Source of the DNA: Plasmodiophora brassicae
Taxonomy: Eukaryota > Endomyxa: Phytomyxea > Phytomyxea > Plasmodiophorida
NCBI GenBank assembly: GCA_036867785.1
Contig: CP145410.1
Span: 1,302,001-1,366,000, forward strand
Direction: 5' to 3'
Length of the DNA stretch: 64,000 nucleotides
Below are positions 32,693 to 43,924 of this stretch, one piece after another. The translations under genes were made by a program, and so were the position numbers. Below the pieces are notes generated by a model. That model searched no databases and was not told the DNA's origin. It saw only the letters and a list, made by a program, of their open reading frames with translations. Within the stretch, counting starts at the first letter, position 1; each line of letters begins with the position of its first letter.

Positions 32693-34257
32693 TTAGTCTC
32701 GATCGGCCGCTGCAGCCGGGGTTGGATGGGCACCGGCAAGAAAAGACGATGCCGTCAGGATAGGCGGTGTCTTCTGCGCCGCCTTCGTTCTCTGGAAGTA
32801 CTTGTATCCAACAATGAGGTCGTGCAGCAAGCGTGCATCAGGGACCGTGTCCAGAATAAACTCCCGGTCCCGTCCTTTCAGACGAAGCGTAAGGCAAGCG
32901 CCTTCTAAATCTACAGCATTAATCTCGACCAGCAGGTTTCTACCCACAATCTCTTTCGTCGTCCGGTTCAAGCAGAGGACAGCATTGCAATTTGCTCCAA
33001 GCAGGATGTCGGCCGTCAGTCCTTCGTCCGAATATTGCTCCTGAACACGGGGCCAGATAAGGTTAGACGACGAAACGAGGGTGGGCAAATCGAGTACCCG
33101 CGCCAGAGAGAATGTCGCCCCGTACGTCGGCAAATGCTTGCAACGCCTGATGAACCTGTGCTTGACCACGAGCTCATCGGCGCCCCGTAGTCGTCTATGT
33201 TCTCTGTAAACGTACTCTTCGATGAACGCAGCCGACCGATAAGGCGGAGGTAGGAACTCCATTACGCTGGGAACAGATAAGCTAGAAGTTGCCTAATACG
33301 AGCCAGACGGCTACTTACTCCATGAAACCTGCAACGTGGACGAGAGGATCGTAATTACCATACGTGATCTGCATGTTCATCGCAGCGAACTGAACAGCGA
33401 GCTCGAATGACAGCGGATGAGCGCCCGTAATGATCGCATGCCGAGCCTCGAGGTACAGTACGTGCAGCAACGACGGTTGCTCAACGCCAACCAGCGAGTC
33501 TGAGACAAAGAACTTCTTGCGAAACACTATAACCTGGTCGGCAGGAACTTGCAGGTACAGCGGTTGTTCAGGGACAAGCCATACTAACTGCAGGTCTGCG
33601 AAATTGCAACCATCACGTTAGAAGCGTCATTGCCAACGCACAGCGCATGACAGACGTTGATGTTTCTGGAGTGAAAATTCCGACGAATCATCGATCCCGA
33701 ACCTCTTCGCAATCGTAGCAGTCTACACACAGGTCGCGCAAATCAACGTTGAGGTCGGCCGAAGTCCGGCCGTCCAAGAATACCATACCAGTTCGGCCAC
33801 GGTGGACGTCTCATTGAGGAGGACCGTCTTCCGCAAACTGTTATCGATATCTGTAACAATGCACTGCCTGATCTTGCTCTGGTAATGCACGGGTCCCTGC
33901 ACACGTCCCGTTACACTACCGACAATGTACGGAGCGTAGCGTGATGGCAAATTGTGTACCTGTTGCTTGGGCATGATCGATTCCGGATCCAGCCATTGTC
34001 CTGCGCTACAGGATTCGTTCACGTCGAATAAGCCCCAGTCGTCGGATCGCTCTCCGCCGTACTTCTGCATCATACGTCACCATCAGGAAACGGCGGCATG
34101 CATGCACAGAGAGCTGATAACCAACCTGTGCGACAATGTCGAGAACGTCACGAACGAGGCTCCCCTCCTCGTACTGGATGACGGCGGCACACTTATCCGC
34201 TGAGCTGCCAGCGGGGAACAACACTTTCAAAACGGACGTTCCGCGTGCCACGCCCAT
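32693..34257 (-). CDS. Talin-head-like FERM protein
   Basis: Talin links integrins or other membrane receptors to actin. The exons give F0 (TSVLKVLFPAG..., DDWGLFDVNES), F1 (IRQCIVTDIDNSLRKTVLL), F2 (VLYLEARHAIITGAHPLSFE, VQFAAMNMQITYGNYDP, FLPPPYRSAAFIEE) and F3 (TYGATFSLARVLDLPTLVSS, ILLGANCNAVLCLNRTTKEI, DARLLHDLIVGYKYF). Order and spacing match the talin FERM head. The frame stops soon after F3 with a short tail (HPTPAAAADRD), so the long rod and actin-binding THATCH domain are absent. An ELM2 gene ends 31 bp beyond, leaving no room for a rod. Introns lie at about 34100, 33730 and 33300; exact joins were not all resolved. Confidence 0.8.
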
Positions 34258-34626
34258 GGTCGATTGCAACGGCCCGGAGTCAAAATCCGATGCCGCGATG
34301 CGGCGGCAGCGCGAGCTCCAGATTTAGCAGCCCTCTGGCATCCGCCGGCCCGTCAGTCTTGAGTACAACCTCCTACTCGTGAGTCGTGACTACTCCGCCC
34401 ACGACGCACACACAGACACACAAACACACAATTGTACACCCCCGCCTAACCTTTCGTCGGGTCATGGCCTCATGGGTCCATTGGCGCCGCATGAGGGATC
34501 CTGTTACTAAACTGATCAGGCTGTTCTCGCTGCCATTCTGGGTACGGCATGATTCAATAGGGGCCAATAGTACTCGTGGATCGTTTGCTCGCCGACCCTT
34601 GACCCAAACTGGACGGTCCCGTCCGC
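34258..34626. promoter_or_regulatory. Divergent promoter region, talin-head and 7TM-RGS genes
   Basis: A gap of 369 bp contains an A/C-rich stretch (cacacacagacacacaaaca near 34408) and no gene that I can support. Confidence 0.4.
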
Positions 34627-36113
34627 ATGATGAGCGACGATACGTCGCCAGTGATGATCGTTGTTCTGGGACCGGCGCTACTATCCGTCATGCTGGGCGT
34701 CGCGGCCGTCGTCAGCCTGCGCTACAGGGAGCATCCAGCGATTCGGTGGCGTGGCCTTAGGGCTATGCTGGAACGCGTGCTGCTCATATGCCTGTGGGTG
34801 CTGTCGATGACGCTCACACCAGTGCTGTCACCGGCAAGCCATTGTGCCCTTGGCGTCATAATCGATGCACTGTTTTGTACGTCCCTGAGCAACGCCATGT
34901 CTGTCGCCATGTTGATCTGTCGTGCGCAGGGGCGGCGTTGGCATGTGTCGCATGCCAGCTGTGGTGCGGATTCATCTCCTGGACCACCATTAACCGCATT
35001 TGCGTCATCAAACACACGCTCAGCGTCGTCCCTGCCGGCACGTTGCAGCGCTATCGACGCGACTTGTCGTCGCCTGCCGTCCAGGCTCTGCTTACGATCT
35101 TCATTGTCGGGGTTGGGGTTGCGGAGGCGATTGTCGCGTACGCTGTGGCCAGGGAAAACGGGAGGTACGCAGGGCCATTTGACGCCCCGATAGCCACCTT
35201 GTTAACGAATGTACCACGTTGGGCAGTCAACAATTGGAGATGTGTTTGCATCGATCAGGCGTATTCACTTGCGTGTGCTTGATCGTGTACGGCATCGCCT
35301 TCGCAACGCTCTCCTACAGGCATCGGAAGTTGGATGACACGTTCGGTACGCACAATAACGGTTGGCGCCTATGGAAACGCCCGCTCATGCCTGGCAGGAA
35401 TCGTGCTCGAGTCGAAGGCCATTGCGACCATTGTAACATGCTCAGCATTCCTGTCCCTGTTCAGGAAGGCACCGACCGCGACGACAGCAATTGACATTGC
35501 CTTCGTTATTGTCGTCTGCATTGGCGTTACGATGTCGACGTTTGGGATTCCGGTGCGAGCCGCTGTAACGACACCTGTCGTCGCCCCAGAACTGCGACAG
35601 GCGGCAAACTACCTGCGCATTCAAGTGCGCCCACCAAACAACCCTGTCGTGCAAGGCTACGGCAACCTGTTCGACGTGATGGACAGCCCGAAAGGGCTTG
35701 CTAACCTGAAGGACTTTTGCAAGGCGGAAATGTCCTCCGAGAACGTGGTGTACCTGGAACTCAGCAGGTCGATTGCCAGGAAGCACGGCTTGCCGGATAT
35801 CACCAAGCGGAGGGGTGATGCTGGAAGGGCCTGCACGGTTCCAGCTAACCTGCAGGCATCGTTCATCGCAGACCTATCTGAGCTCTGCCTCACGTTTCTG
35901 ATTGCCGACGCCCCCATGCTTTTGAACTTCTCGGTTGACGTTAGGAATTTGGTAACTGCCTTCCTGGAGGTTCCACAGAACGACATCCAGCAGCGCGTTC
36001 AGAAAGGCATAGAAATGCTGTATACCGTCGACGATGCTGTTTGCGAAACTTTTGTCGGGGACGCCTTTGCCAGGTTCAGGCGGTCAAAGGCCTACGCTAC
36101 CCTCGTGGTTTGA
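34627..36113 (+). CDS. Seven-transmembrane protein with C-terminal RGS domain
   Basis: RGS domains speed GTP hydrolysis by G-alpha subunits. Here the domain is fused to about seven membrane spans, as in plant AtRGS1 and several protist and fungal proteins. Spans include MIVVLGPALLSVMLGVAAVV, LERVLLICLWVLSMTL, LLTIFIVGVGVAEAIVAYAV, CVCLIVYGIAFATL, IATIVTCSAFLSLF and DIAFVIVVCIGVTMST. The RGS domain begins at FDVMDSPKGLANLKDFCKAE and ends near VCETFVGDAFARFRRSKAY. Three introns with GTACGT/GTACGC donors (about 34878-34930, 35166-35226, 35350-35402) rejoin in frame. It is an obvious candidate to regulate G-protein signalling in a cell that also has the GAIN-7TM receptor nearby; the link is inference. 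Confidence 0.8.
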
Positions 36114-36273
36114 CCAATCTGTATCCCTCCGGTAGCTTATCAACAACGGAGACAGTGCATAAATACCTGCCAACAAATGGCATGCCCATTCAGTACCGCG
36201 TGTTCGACTGTAGTCTGTCGCCCATAGAAGAAAGGATCGAGTCGGGTACCTACTAGTAGTCGACCCCGCGAAG

Positions 36274-38132
36274 ATGCCGGCATCGGAATCAGGGGCGTCG
36301 GCGAGCTCGACGCCCCGACGGCAAAGGCGCCCGTCGTCGCGTGTTTCTTTCGGGTCGCTGCGCCTACCACAAAATGATCAGGTGCAGCAGTCAAGCGACC
36401 AGGATATGTACACAGTGCTCGCTGCCGACTACATCGACAAGCACAGGATCTGGGACCTATTCGCCAGCCTGCTCGAGAGCCTAGCCATTGAGAAGCCTGC
36501 GAACCCCATCCCGTTCTTGGTTCAGCAGCTACAACGGCCGATCGGTAACGATATCAGACGCAGTGATAATTCCATTTCAAGGAACTCTTCACAGTGACCC
36601 TCCGCATTCTCGTTCTCGGCGGCCCAGGTTCAGGCAAGACGTCCCTTAGCGCCCGTATCGTACGGGAATTCGGTGTCGAACGTATGCAGGCGCGGCACTG
36701 CATGCTCCTGCCAATGTCTGAACAGCCAACCTTGTACCAACAGTTGTTAGCAGCAGCGACATACTTCACGAGGTGTCCAACCACGATACACAGGTCGGCC
36801 AATGCGTCAAGTCGTATATTGACAAGGGCGAAGCCGTTCCGGATTCCATACTCGTGCCGATGCTTCTAACGGCCGTTTGCCGCCCATCCTGCAAACAGAA
36901 TGGATGGCTCCTGGAGGGGTTCCCGCGATGCCGCGATCAAGGCAATCAAATGCTGAGAGGTGCGTTGATTTAAACCCGCATTTGAATCAATGGCTCAAAT
37001 CGGCATCCAGCCGGTATACTCCCGAACAAAGTGATTCTGCTGGATCTGCCGCCAGCGGTTGCAAAGCAGCGAATCCTGGGGCGGCGCGTCGACCCGAAGA
37101 CGGGCGAAGTGTTTTCCGCCAATGACGTATCGGAATCTGCAGGATCTCGTCTGCAGAAACGCTCCATCGATACCGACGAGAACGCTGAAAAGACCATCGC
37201 GACATGGACTAAGGACATGAACTCAACCCTGGACCTTTTCAAACGCCAAGCGCTTATTGTCAATGCCGAGCAGACGCCAGAGCAGATCTGGAAACAAGTT
37301 CGCGCGTATCTGTTGACACGGCCGCCAAGCCTGGCGCCGACTCGTCCACCACGAATTGCTTTGATTGGCGCACCGGGAACCGGGCGGACGACGATGAGTC
37401 ACATGATAGCGCAGGAGCTCAACCTAATGCACATCTCGCCAGGTGACCTGTTGCGCGAACAGATTGCGATGGACAGTGAAATTGGCAAGCTCGCGAAGGG
37501 ATTCGTTGGGGCTGGTAATGTCGGCACCGCATTGTGCATTGCCGGGCTGACCATGGGCACTCAGGTCTGTCCGTGCCCGACGACATTGTGAACACCCTTG
37601 TTCGGGACCGGTTGCTCAGCAAGGAGGCCCGTGACCGAGGTTACGTTTTAGACGGCTTCCCAGGGACACGAGCGCAGGCGGAAATGATGAAGTCGTGGAA
37701 CACTATTCCGCGCCGCGTCGTGCTTCTTGAAGGTGCTGGTGCATAGGATAACACCGCTCTCATACGAAAATAACCAATCATGCCACAGGACCTACGGAAG
37801 CTCTTGTCGAACGTGTCTCAGGCCGCCTGATTGATCCGCTTACGAACCGCGTCTACCACGTCAAAGCAGACCCGCCACCGCCTGGCGACATAGCGTCGCG
37901 CTGCGTTCGGCGTGAAGAGGACGACCCCGACGTCGTCCGTCACCAAATCAAGCGCGTCAAGGCGGCCATCGACGAAGCCGCCGGCGAATTCGGCGAGATC
38001 ACCGCCCGGGTCGATGCCAGTCAGCCGAAGCGCACCGTCTACGAGACGTTCCGGCACCTGTGCATCTCGGAACTGCCCATTCCGGCCCCGACCAGCGCGT
38101 CGAAGCGCCCGACGTCCCCCAATCCGGTGTAA
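36274..38132 (+). CDS. AK8: Adenylate kinase 8 (two kinase domains, ciliary)
   Basis: AK8 interconverts adenine nucleotides and is associated with motile cilia. The N-terminus has a DPY-30/RIIa-like docking helix (DYIDKHRIWDLFASLLESLA). Kinase domain 1 follows: P-loop ILVLGGPGSGKTS, then VGQCVKSYIDKGEAVPDSI, GWLLEGFPRCRDQ and VILLDLPPAVAKQRI. Kinase domain 2: IALIGAPGTGRTTMS (Arg replaces the usual P-loop Lys), ISPGDLLREQI, VPDDIVNTLVRDRL, YVLDGFPGTRAQAEMM, then RLIDPLTNRVYHVKADPPPP. At least six short introns are needed. The last exon, after an intron near 37735-37792, ends at the stop at 38130-38132. Length of about 500 residues fits the family. Confidence 0.9.
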
Positions 38133-38243
38133 CCCCAGGACAAGTTCGGCACGGCCCGGTGCCCCAGTTGGCTTTATATATTCAGACTACACGTTTGCGG
38201 TTTTCTGCAGGTCGAGTGCCGAACGTTTTTCGCAGGCGGGAGA

Positions 38244-38283
38244 GGGGGGGGGGGGGGGCCCTTGCCGCTGCCGCTGCCGCTGC
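38244..38283. repeat. G15 homopolymer followed by (GCCGCT)n
   Basis: Fifteen G at 38244-38258 are followed by ccc and a short GCC/GCT-type microsatellite. It lies in the gap between AK8 and the zinc-finger gene and may affect length estimates in assembly. Confidence 0.9.
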
Positions 38284-38329
38284 CGATCCCATTTTCTTCT
38301 TTTGGCCGTCGGCTTGTCTTACGCGCCCC

Positions 38330-39189
38330 ATGCCGGGAAGGATTTCGGCGCGTGACGAGTGGCCCCCTGTGGGCGACGACCTTCCGACTGGTCACGATGC
38401 CCTCACTGAGAACCAGCGACGGCCGGTCTCGTTGCCCTGGCCTCCATATATGCCCAGGGCGATCATGCTGACGCCTCGTCCCAAGCGCGCGTTCACGTGC
38501 GAGACCTGCTCCAGGGTGTTCAGCCGGCGCAGCCACCTCTCCAGCCACGAGAGAACACATTCCGGGAACAAACCTTTCGCATGCACCATTTGTGACAAGA
38601 AGGTCGGGCTATTCAAAATGAGATGGGCGCATAGGGCGCTGATAATAGTCCTTGCACAGTTCACACAGTCGGGAAGTCTGAACAGGTAGCGTACACGTCC
38701 GTAATGGTTATCTAGCTGAGCAGTTAGGGCAGGCACGTGCGGATGCATGCGGCGGACCAGAGCGAGGCGCGGCTTCCGTACCCTTGTAGCGTGTGTGCCA
38801 GACGATTTGGAACAAGCAAAGGCCTGTCCGCTCATACACGAGGTAGCCATCGAGAGAGCAACGTATCGCCAGCATCACCAATCTGCGACTTGGACGTCGC
38901 GCCCCTCCTTCAGTCCGGATCACCTATGCATATTCCATCCGATGTCGACCACTTGCTTCAGGTACCGCACCTGGAAACACCTCCCCCTGGCCCGCGTCAT
39001 AACGCCGATACGTTCCGGAACGAGGTCCACGTGAAACTTCAGCCGCTTCGTCGCCAGCAGCCTTCTCTGCAGTGCCTGCTCTGCTGGCAGACGTTCGCCC
39101 ATTCGGACCTCGTATCACACCACATGCGCGTGGCACATAGCGGCACATTACCCCAAGCGTGCCCACCGTTCCCTGATATCGACCTTTAG
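38330..39189 (+). CDS. C2H2 zinc-finger protein, four fingers
   Basis: Four fingers are visible: CETCSRVFSRRSHLSSHERTH; CTICDKK|FTQSGSLNR|HVRMH, split by two introns (about 38603-38664 and 38688-38734); CSVCARRFGTSKGLSAHTRG.H; and a distant CLLCWQTFAHSDLVSHHMRV.H near the C-terminus. Splicing out both introns restores the second finger, which is good support for them. The linker between fingers one and two, HSGNKPF, resembles the canonical type. ATG at 38330 is the first in frame. The expected role is a sequence-specific DNA-binding regulator; the target is unknown. Confidence 0.8.
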
Positions 39190-39350
39190 CCGTTCGCTGC
39201 ATTCTACTGACTGTACTGCAAGACCAATGCGTCCCCGTAATACAGGCCCGCATGGTCATTTGTCCATCGATATCTCGCGGTCATCATTGCGCTCGGTTAC
39301 CTACTGCGCGCGCACGTGATTGACGCCAGAAACGCGCCGCGCCGCAGGAC

Positions 39351-39902
39351 ATGACCAAGACGAAGAAGCGGCCCAGCAGCGGCAAGGCGCCGTCGACGCC
39401 GGCCCGGATCGAGCCGGCAGCGCCCATACAGGGCCGTCAGCTGGTCCCGTACTTCGACGCCAATGGTGCCGAGCAGCACGCCGCCGGGTTGCCGACTGTC
39501 GGCCGCCCGCTCGTTCCGTTCTTCCTGCCCGGATCCAATCACGAGAATGTCGACCTCGTGCTGCCGAGTAGCCCCCCACCTGCCGCTCAGAAATCGACAC
39601 CGGCGACGACGTCATCGTCTACCGGCAGGAAGGCGAACCCAAGGAAACAGGCGGATGCTAATCGGTCGTCATCATCGTCTAGTCGTGGAGCGGATCGTTC
39701 ACGGTGGGCGGCGTCTGCATTCAGCATATCGCCAGCTCCAGACACGATCCCGCTGCCAAAGTTTGTCACACAATCTCCTAGGCCTGGTGTCCCGAAGCGG
39801 CTAAATTTCCGCTCGCAAGCTGGCCATGATTCTGATAACGACGACGACATGCAAACGGCCAACGACTTGTCCGAGTTCCTACTCCAGCTTCTCATGCGAT
39901 AA
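39351..39902 (+). CDS. Disordered protein with a PNRC/Edc1-like decapping motif
   Basis: A single-exon, low-complexity protein of 183 residues, rich in Pro, Ser, Arg and Lys. Near the C-terminus sits WAASAFSISPAPDTIPLPKF, which resembles the short motif of vertebrate PNRC and fungal Edc1-type proteins (aromatic-A-x-x-F, then SPAP and LPxPxF). That motif binds the EVH1 domain of Dcp1 and activates the Dcp2 decapping enzyme. Two other conspicuous short motifs, RQLVPYFDANGAE and RPLVPFFLPGSN, are similar to each other and may be a repeated binding site. The family is not assigned beyond the motif. It ends 78 bp from the convergent PEX6 gene. Confidence 0.6.
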   Translation: MTKTKKRPSSGKAPSTPARIEPAAPIQGRQLVPYFDANGAEQHAAGLPTVGRPLVPFFLPGSNHENVDLVLPSSPPPAAQKSTPATTSSSTGRKANPRKQADANRSSSSSSRGADRSRWAASAFSISPAPDTIPLPKFVTQSPRPGVPKRLNFRSQAGHDSDNDDDMQTANDLSEFLLQLLMR

Positions 39903-39979
39903 TATATTACGTAGAATACGGAGGCATGCAATAAGTTAGTGTATTTAGGACAGTGGGTGTGGCAGGCGGACACGCGGGC

Positions 39980-42880
39980 CTACTTCCTGGCTTCAACAAA
40001 CTGCTTCCGCAGCTGTTGGTAACGGGCGAGCTCCTCGTTGGACAGTGACGGGGCAATGGTGGATGCAGCGCGCCTGAAATCGTCCTGGGTGACGACCGCC
40101 CGCAGGTCCTCTGGAGGACACGAGCGTAGATACTCCCTGATGGCGCGCCGACCAGAAACGGCATCCCGATCATCACCATCATCAGCCCTGGACAGCTCCG
40201 CTTCGACTCGGGAGATCTTTGTCTTCAGTGCATTCAGCAGCGCGTCGCTGCATAATGCGTAGAAGTCGGCACCCGTCAAGGTCATGGGAAGATCTTCAAC
40301 GATGGCTTCCAGGTCAACGTCTTCATGTAGAGTGAACTTTCTTGTCAATGCCTTTACGACAGTCAGCTGGGCAGCCTTGTCTTCGCTGACGCCGAGATAG
40401 ATGCACGTGTCAAGGCGCCCGGGACGCAACAACGCAGAGTCGATCAGATCGGGGCGATTCGTTGCGCCAATGATGAACACATCAGCAACCTTGCCGATCC
40501 CATCGATCTCGGTCAGCAACTGCGATACAACGCGATCCATAACGCCACCAGAGTCAGAACCCTGGCCCCGGTTGGGTGCCAGCGCGTCAAGTTCATCGAA
40601 GAACAGGACGCACGGTCGAGAATCGCGAGCGCGCTCGAAAACAGCCCTGACATTGGCCTCGCTCTCTCCAACGTACATGTTGAGAAGCTCGGGACCTTTC
40701 ACGCTGATGAAGCTTAACGAACACTCGGTGGCGACAGCCTTGGCGACAAGCGTCTTGCCAGTACCCGGTGGGCCATAGAGCAGGACACCGCTGCGTTGTC
40801 GGATTCCAGCAGTGAACAGTGAGGGGTGCTTGAGAGGGAGCTCGATCGTGTCCAGAATAGCCTGCTTCACGTTCTCAAGCCCGCCAATGTCTTCCCATCG
40901 GACATTGGGGATCGACGCTGTCACAGCTCTAGACTGCATTCCTTTCAATGCTTGCGAAAGTTCATCGTCACTGATGGCGACCGTATCAGGAGCAAACTTG
41001 ACAGGGGCGGATGGTTCGCAACCGTACAGCGCCATGTACTCCGCTGCGGAATCGTCGTCATCGTCATTCTGCTTCTCGCAGCGATCATGGCGCATTCGCG
41101 CCGAACACTCAATGGCCCCGCAGAGATCTCGCAAGTCACCCCTTGTAGCACCAGCAGTAAGAGCAGCGGCCGCGCAGGCTAGATCAGGCACGCATGCCAG
41201 GTTGTCGATGACGATCGCTTCCCGATCGGACTTGTCCAGGGCATCAACGTGTACCTCGTGAGCGAAACACGAGGCCAACGCCCCGGGAAGGTTGCCGTCG
41301 TTCGAACCAACGACTACGACATGGGCGCCTTTAGCGCGAGAGGTAGCATACAGGGCGTCCAGGTCACGATACAGAGCATTTGCAAGCAAGCCGATATCGG
41401 GACGACCTTGGGCGTTGCTATGCTCGACCAGAGCAGCAAGGCGGCGAAGGTGGAGTATAACAGGGTGCACGGTTAGTGCCGACTGGAGAATGGTAGCGAG
41501 ACGTTCCGACGTTTGGCGCTCTGTTGGCTGGACAACGTCGAAGCAGTTGATCTCCATGAGTTGCATACCAAGCTTGCGTGCGACGTCAGCGACTGATCCG
41601 CGTTTCCCTGAGCGGCGTCGTCCAATTAGCGCAAGGCTTGGCGACAGGGCCAGCGAGGACGCGAGTGGATGGATGAGTGGCTTGACGATGCTCATCAACA
41701 TTGCCGTCGTCGTCCCGTTAACATGGTTCGGCGCTGACGAAGGCCACATCCGAGACATATACGTCGATGCTTGATGAGGGACAACAGAGTTCAAAGGATT
41801 GGCATCGTTGGTGACCAGTCGAGTTGCCTCCGGATGGACAACAAAGAAGTCCAGATCGCGTTCACTGCCATCATGATCCAATTCGACACGGTAGAATATC
41901 ACATGAAGAGCATCGGGAAGCGTGATAGCAGACGCGAATGATGGGCGGAACGAGGGCAGCGATGCCATCGTGGACAGATGCAGATCATCATGCTGTAAAG
42001 GATCATGTGGGTCCACAGGTACTGGAACAATCATCTCAGGCGCCAGCACGTGAGGAACCGAAAAGAACGCGCGAATTGCTTCTGTTGTTGCAGGATCATT
42101 GGGGCTAGCGATACGAGTCAACGTCACTTGCGGAGCAATCGGCACGGGGACCCGCCCGAACATGTCTGACGCCATGGACGTGTCGGATCTGGTGTCATAA
42201 CGACTGATGACGACCGATTCGGTATCCGGACGATTGGAGCACAGCCGTTTGTCAGCTTGAAGGTAGTGCATCAGGATTGGCGAAATTCGAACCGGGCTAG
42301 ACGGGTCGCGATCGGCAACAAGTTGTGCCAAAGCTCGTCGCGTCGTTCGCGGTGAGTAGACGACGACCCATTCCCCAGTGGCGACATGCATCGCCTACCG
42401 GTACGATTAGGAACTCGGGTCCCGGATACAATAAACCAGCCGTTACCTCTGGGAGGCACGCATGGATCTGTGCCAGAATGTCAGCGTGAAACGCAGGTCG
42501 CGCTGGTGCCGGCGCTGGCAGCACTGTTGCTGTCGCTGTCAGCTCGGTCACCTCCCCATCCATCAAGCCCGGCATCACCAACTGCGCGGCGTGCGCGGAA
42601 CGACGCGGTCTTCGCGATTTCGTTTGTCATCGATCAGCTCGTCGATATTGTAACTTTGGCAGCAGGATGAACAGTAACCATTTGCGCTTGTAAGTACGTT
42701 TCCGTGTCTGATATGTCGTGCTCCAACATGAGAACAGCTGTCCAAGAGGTCGACGTGTCCGGGTGCAGCGGACAACCAAGTTGCGTCCTTTCAAGTTCTA
42801 GATTGTTCCTCGATATCGCGTTATCGTCAGCTCCTTGCACATGGGTCGCGTCAAACGACGGAAGCAAGAGCACGTCTGAG
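39980..42880 (-). CDS. PEX6: Peroxisomal AAA ATPase PEX6
   Basis: PEX6, with PEX1, extracts the import receptor PEX5 from the peroxisomal membrane. The D2 ATPase is unmistakable: VRWEDIGGLENVKQAILDTI, Walker A GPPGTGKTLVAKAVA, VKGPELLNMYVGESEANVR, Walker B CVLFFDELDALAP, SDSGGVMDRVVSQLLTEIDG and the arginine-finger region NRPDLIDSALLRPGRLD. The D1 half is diverged (LALIGRRRSGKRGSVADVAR, VILHLRRLAALVEH), as is usual for PEX6. The main exon covers 39980 to about 42390. Further 5' exons (DGEVTELTATATVLPAP..., LLLPSFDATHVQGADD...) reach about 42880, but their joins and the true start are not settled. Confidence 0.9.
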
Positions 42881-43281
42881 AGCTGTTGAGCATCTGGTGC
42901 TTTACCAGCCTACCAGGTTTGGGCAGGAACTGTTGCGGGCGGGCCGTGGCTGTTTACTCAAGGCACGATCTACTTCGGAATGCGACGCAGTGCTCATCCC
43001 GTCATCCGTCAAACAAATCAATGATATTCATTTCGGTTTGTGACTCGCAAGCGCAATCCCACATAACTGAGCAACTTGCGCACTGTTAACCGCAGTTAAT
43101 CTATCCTGCTCTGAACCGGTTAAGTTCCAGTGGAACTTACCCGGTTAGCGATTGACCGCTATAGCCGGAATTAAAATGAGCATGCCTAGCCAGGCGATGG
43201 ACCTCACAGGAGCCGTGGGGCGCGGCCGTCAGTGAGTGCCACTCGGGGCAGCTGCATTGTGCGTTTGGCGGTCCGTGTCGC
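42881..43281. other. Intergenic, with a small hairpin
   Basis: There is no gene I can support in 401 bp. At 43114-43146 a near-perfect hairpin has 16-bp arms with one mismatch around a single base (aaccggttaagttcca / tggaacttacccggtt). Its role is unknown; it lies between PEX6 and the Crinkler-like locus. Confidence 0.55.
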
Positions 43282-43630
43282 GTGATGGAGGTTGACGCCG
43301 CGCTGGTCATCACTGACAATTCGACGGCTGCTACCGCCAGCCAGTACCTGCAGGAGTTCGTTGGCAGATTCGGGCACACAGTGCATCTCTCGGCGCGTGC
43401 GGTGACGTATGACGCGGCTTCACGCTGCGTTTGTTCACACGTGACCAGCTGTGTACTTTGTTCAACGGACCGGACCATCATGTTAAGACGATTTCTGAAT
43501 CGCTGCACCGTGCTCTTCACGCTGATATCGATGAGGCATCACTTCGTCTTCCGGAGCGTGTGATGCTTCCAATGCCGTCGGATATGCGCCCCGCGTCATC
43601 GGCTTTCACGATGGTACGTATGCAGGCATG
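43282..43630 (+). pseudogene. Reading-frame fragments upstream of the Crinkler-like gene
   Basis: Open segments read ALVITDNSTAATASQYLQEF, VGRFGHTVHLSARAV and, in another frame, LFTRDQLCTLFNGPDHHVKT. They look protein-like and run straight into the left arm of the hairpin duplication at 43631. They may be remains of an upstream gene cut by the rearrangement. Family unknown. Confidence 0.3.
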
Positions 43631-43924
43631 AACTGTAGAAAGTTCAGACAAGAAATCATCGAGTTGGATATGATCAAAGTCGGCCTCTTCGGAGGGAATG
43701 GACGCAGATGAAAACACGCTCTGTACTTCCATGCCGTCACGATTTCTTCCGGACTTGCAACTACCTATAGAATAAATATAGCCAGTTGATGCTGCAAGTC
43801 CGGAAGAAATCGTGACGGCATGGAATTAGTACAGAGCGTGTTTTCATCTGCGTCCATTCCCTCCGAAGAGGCCGACTTTGATCATATCCAACTCGATGAT
43901 TTCTTGTCTGAACTTTCTACAGTT
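43631..43924. repeat. Long inverted repeat (hairpin) at the 5' end of the NTPase gene
   Basis: The left arm at 43631-43759 and right arm at 43793-43924 are reverse complements, identical except for one 3-bp indel. A 33-bp A/T-rich loop separates them. The right arm includes the ATG and first 30 or so codons of the NTPase gene. The left arm carries the same codons facing the other way. Confidence 0.95.

Noticed and set aside
38172-38330. The G15 run as a G-quadruplex or telomere-like element
   Set aside because: A single G homopolymer with no spaced G-tracts or telomeric units; more likely a microsatellite or assembly-sensitive run.
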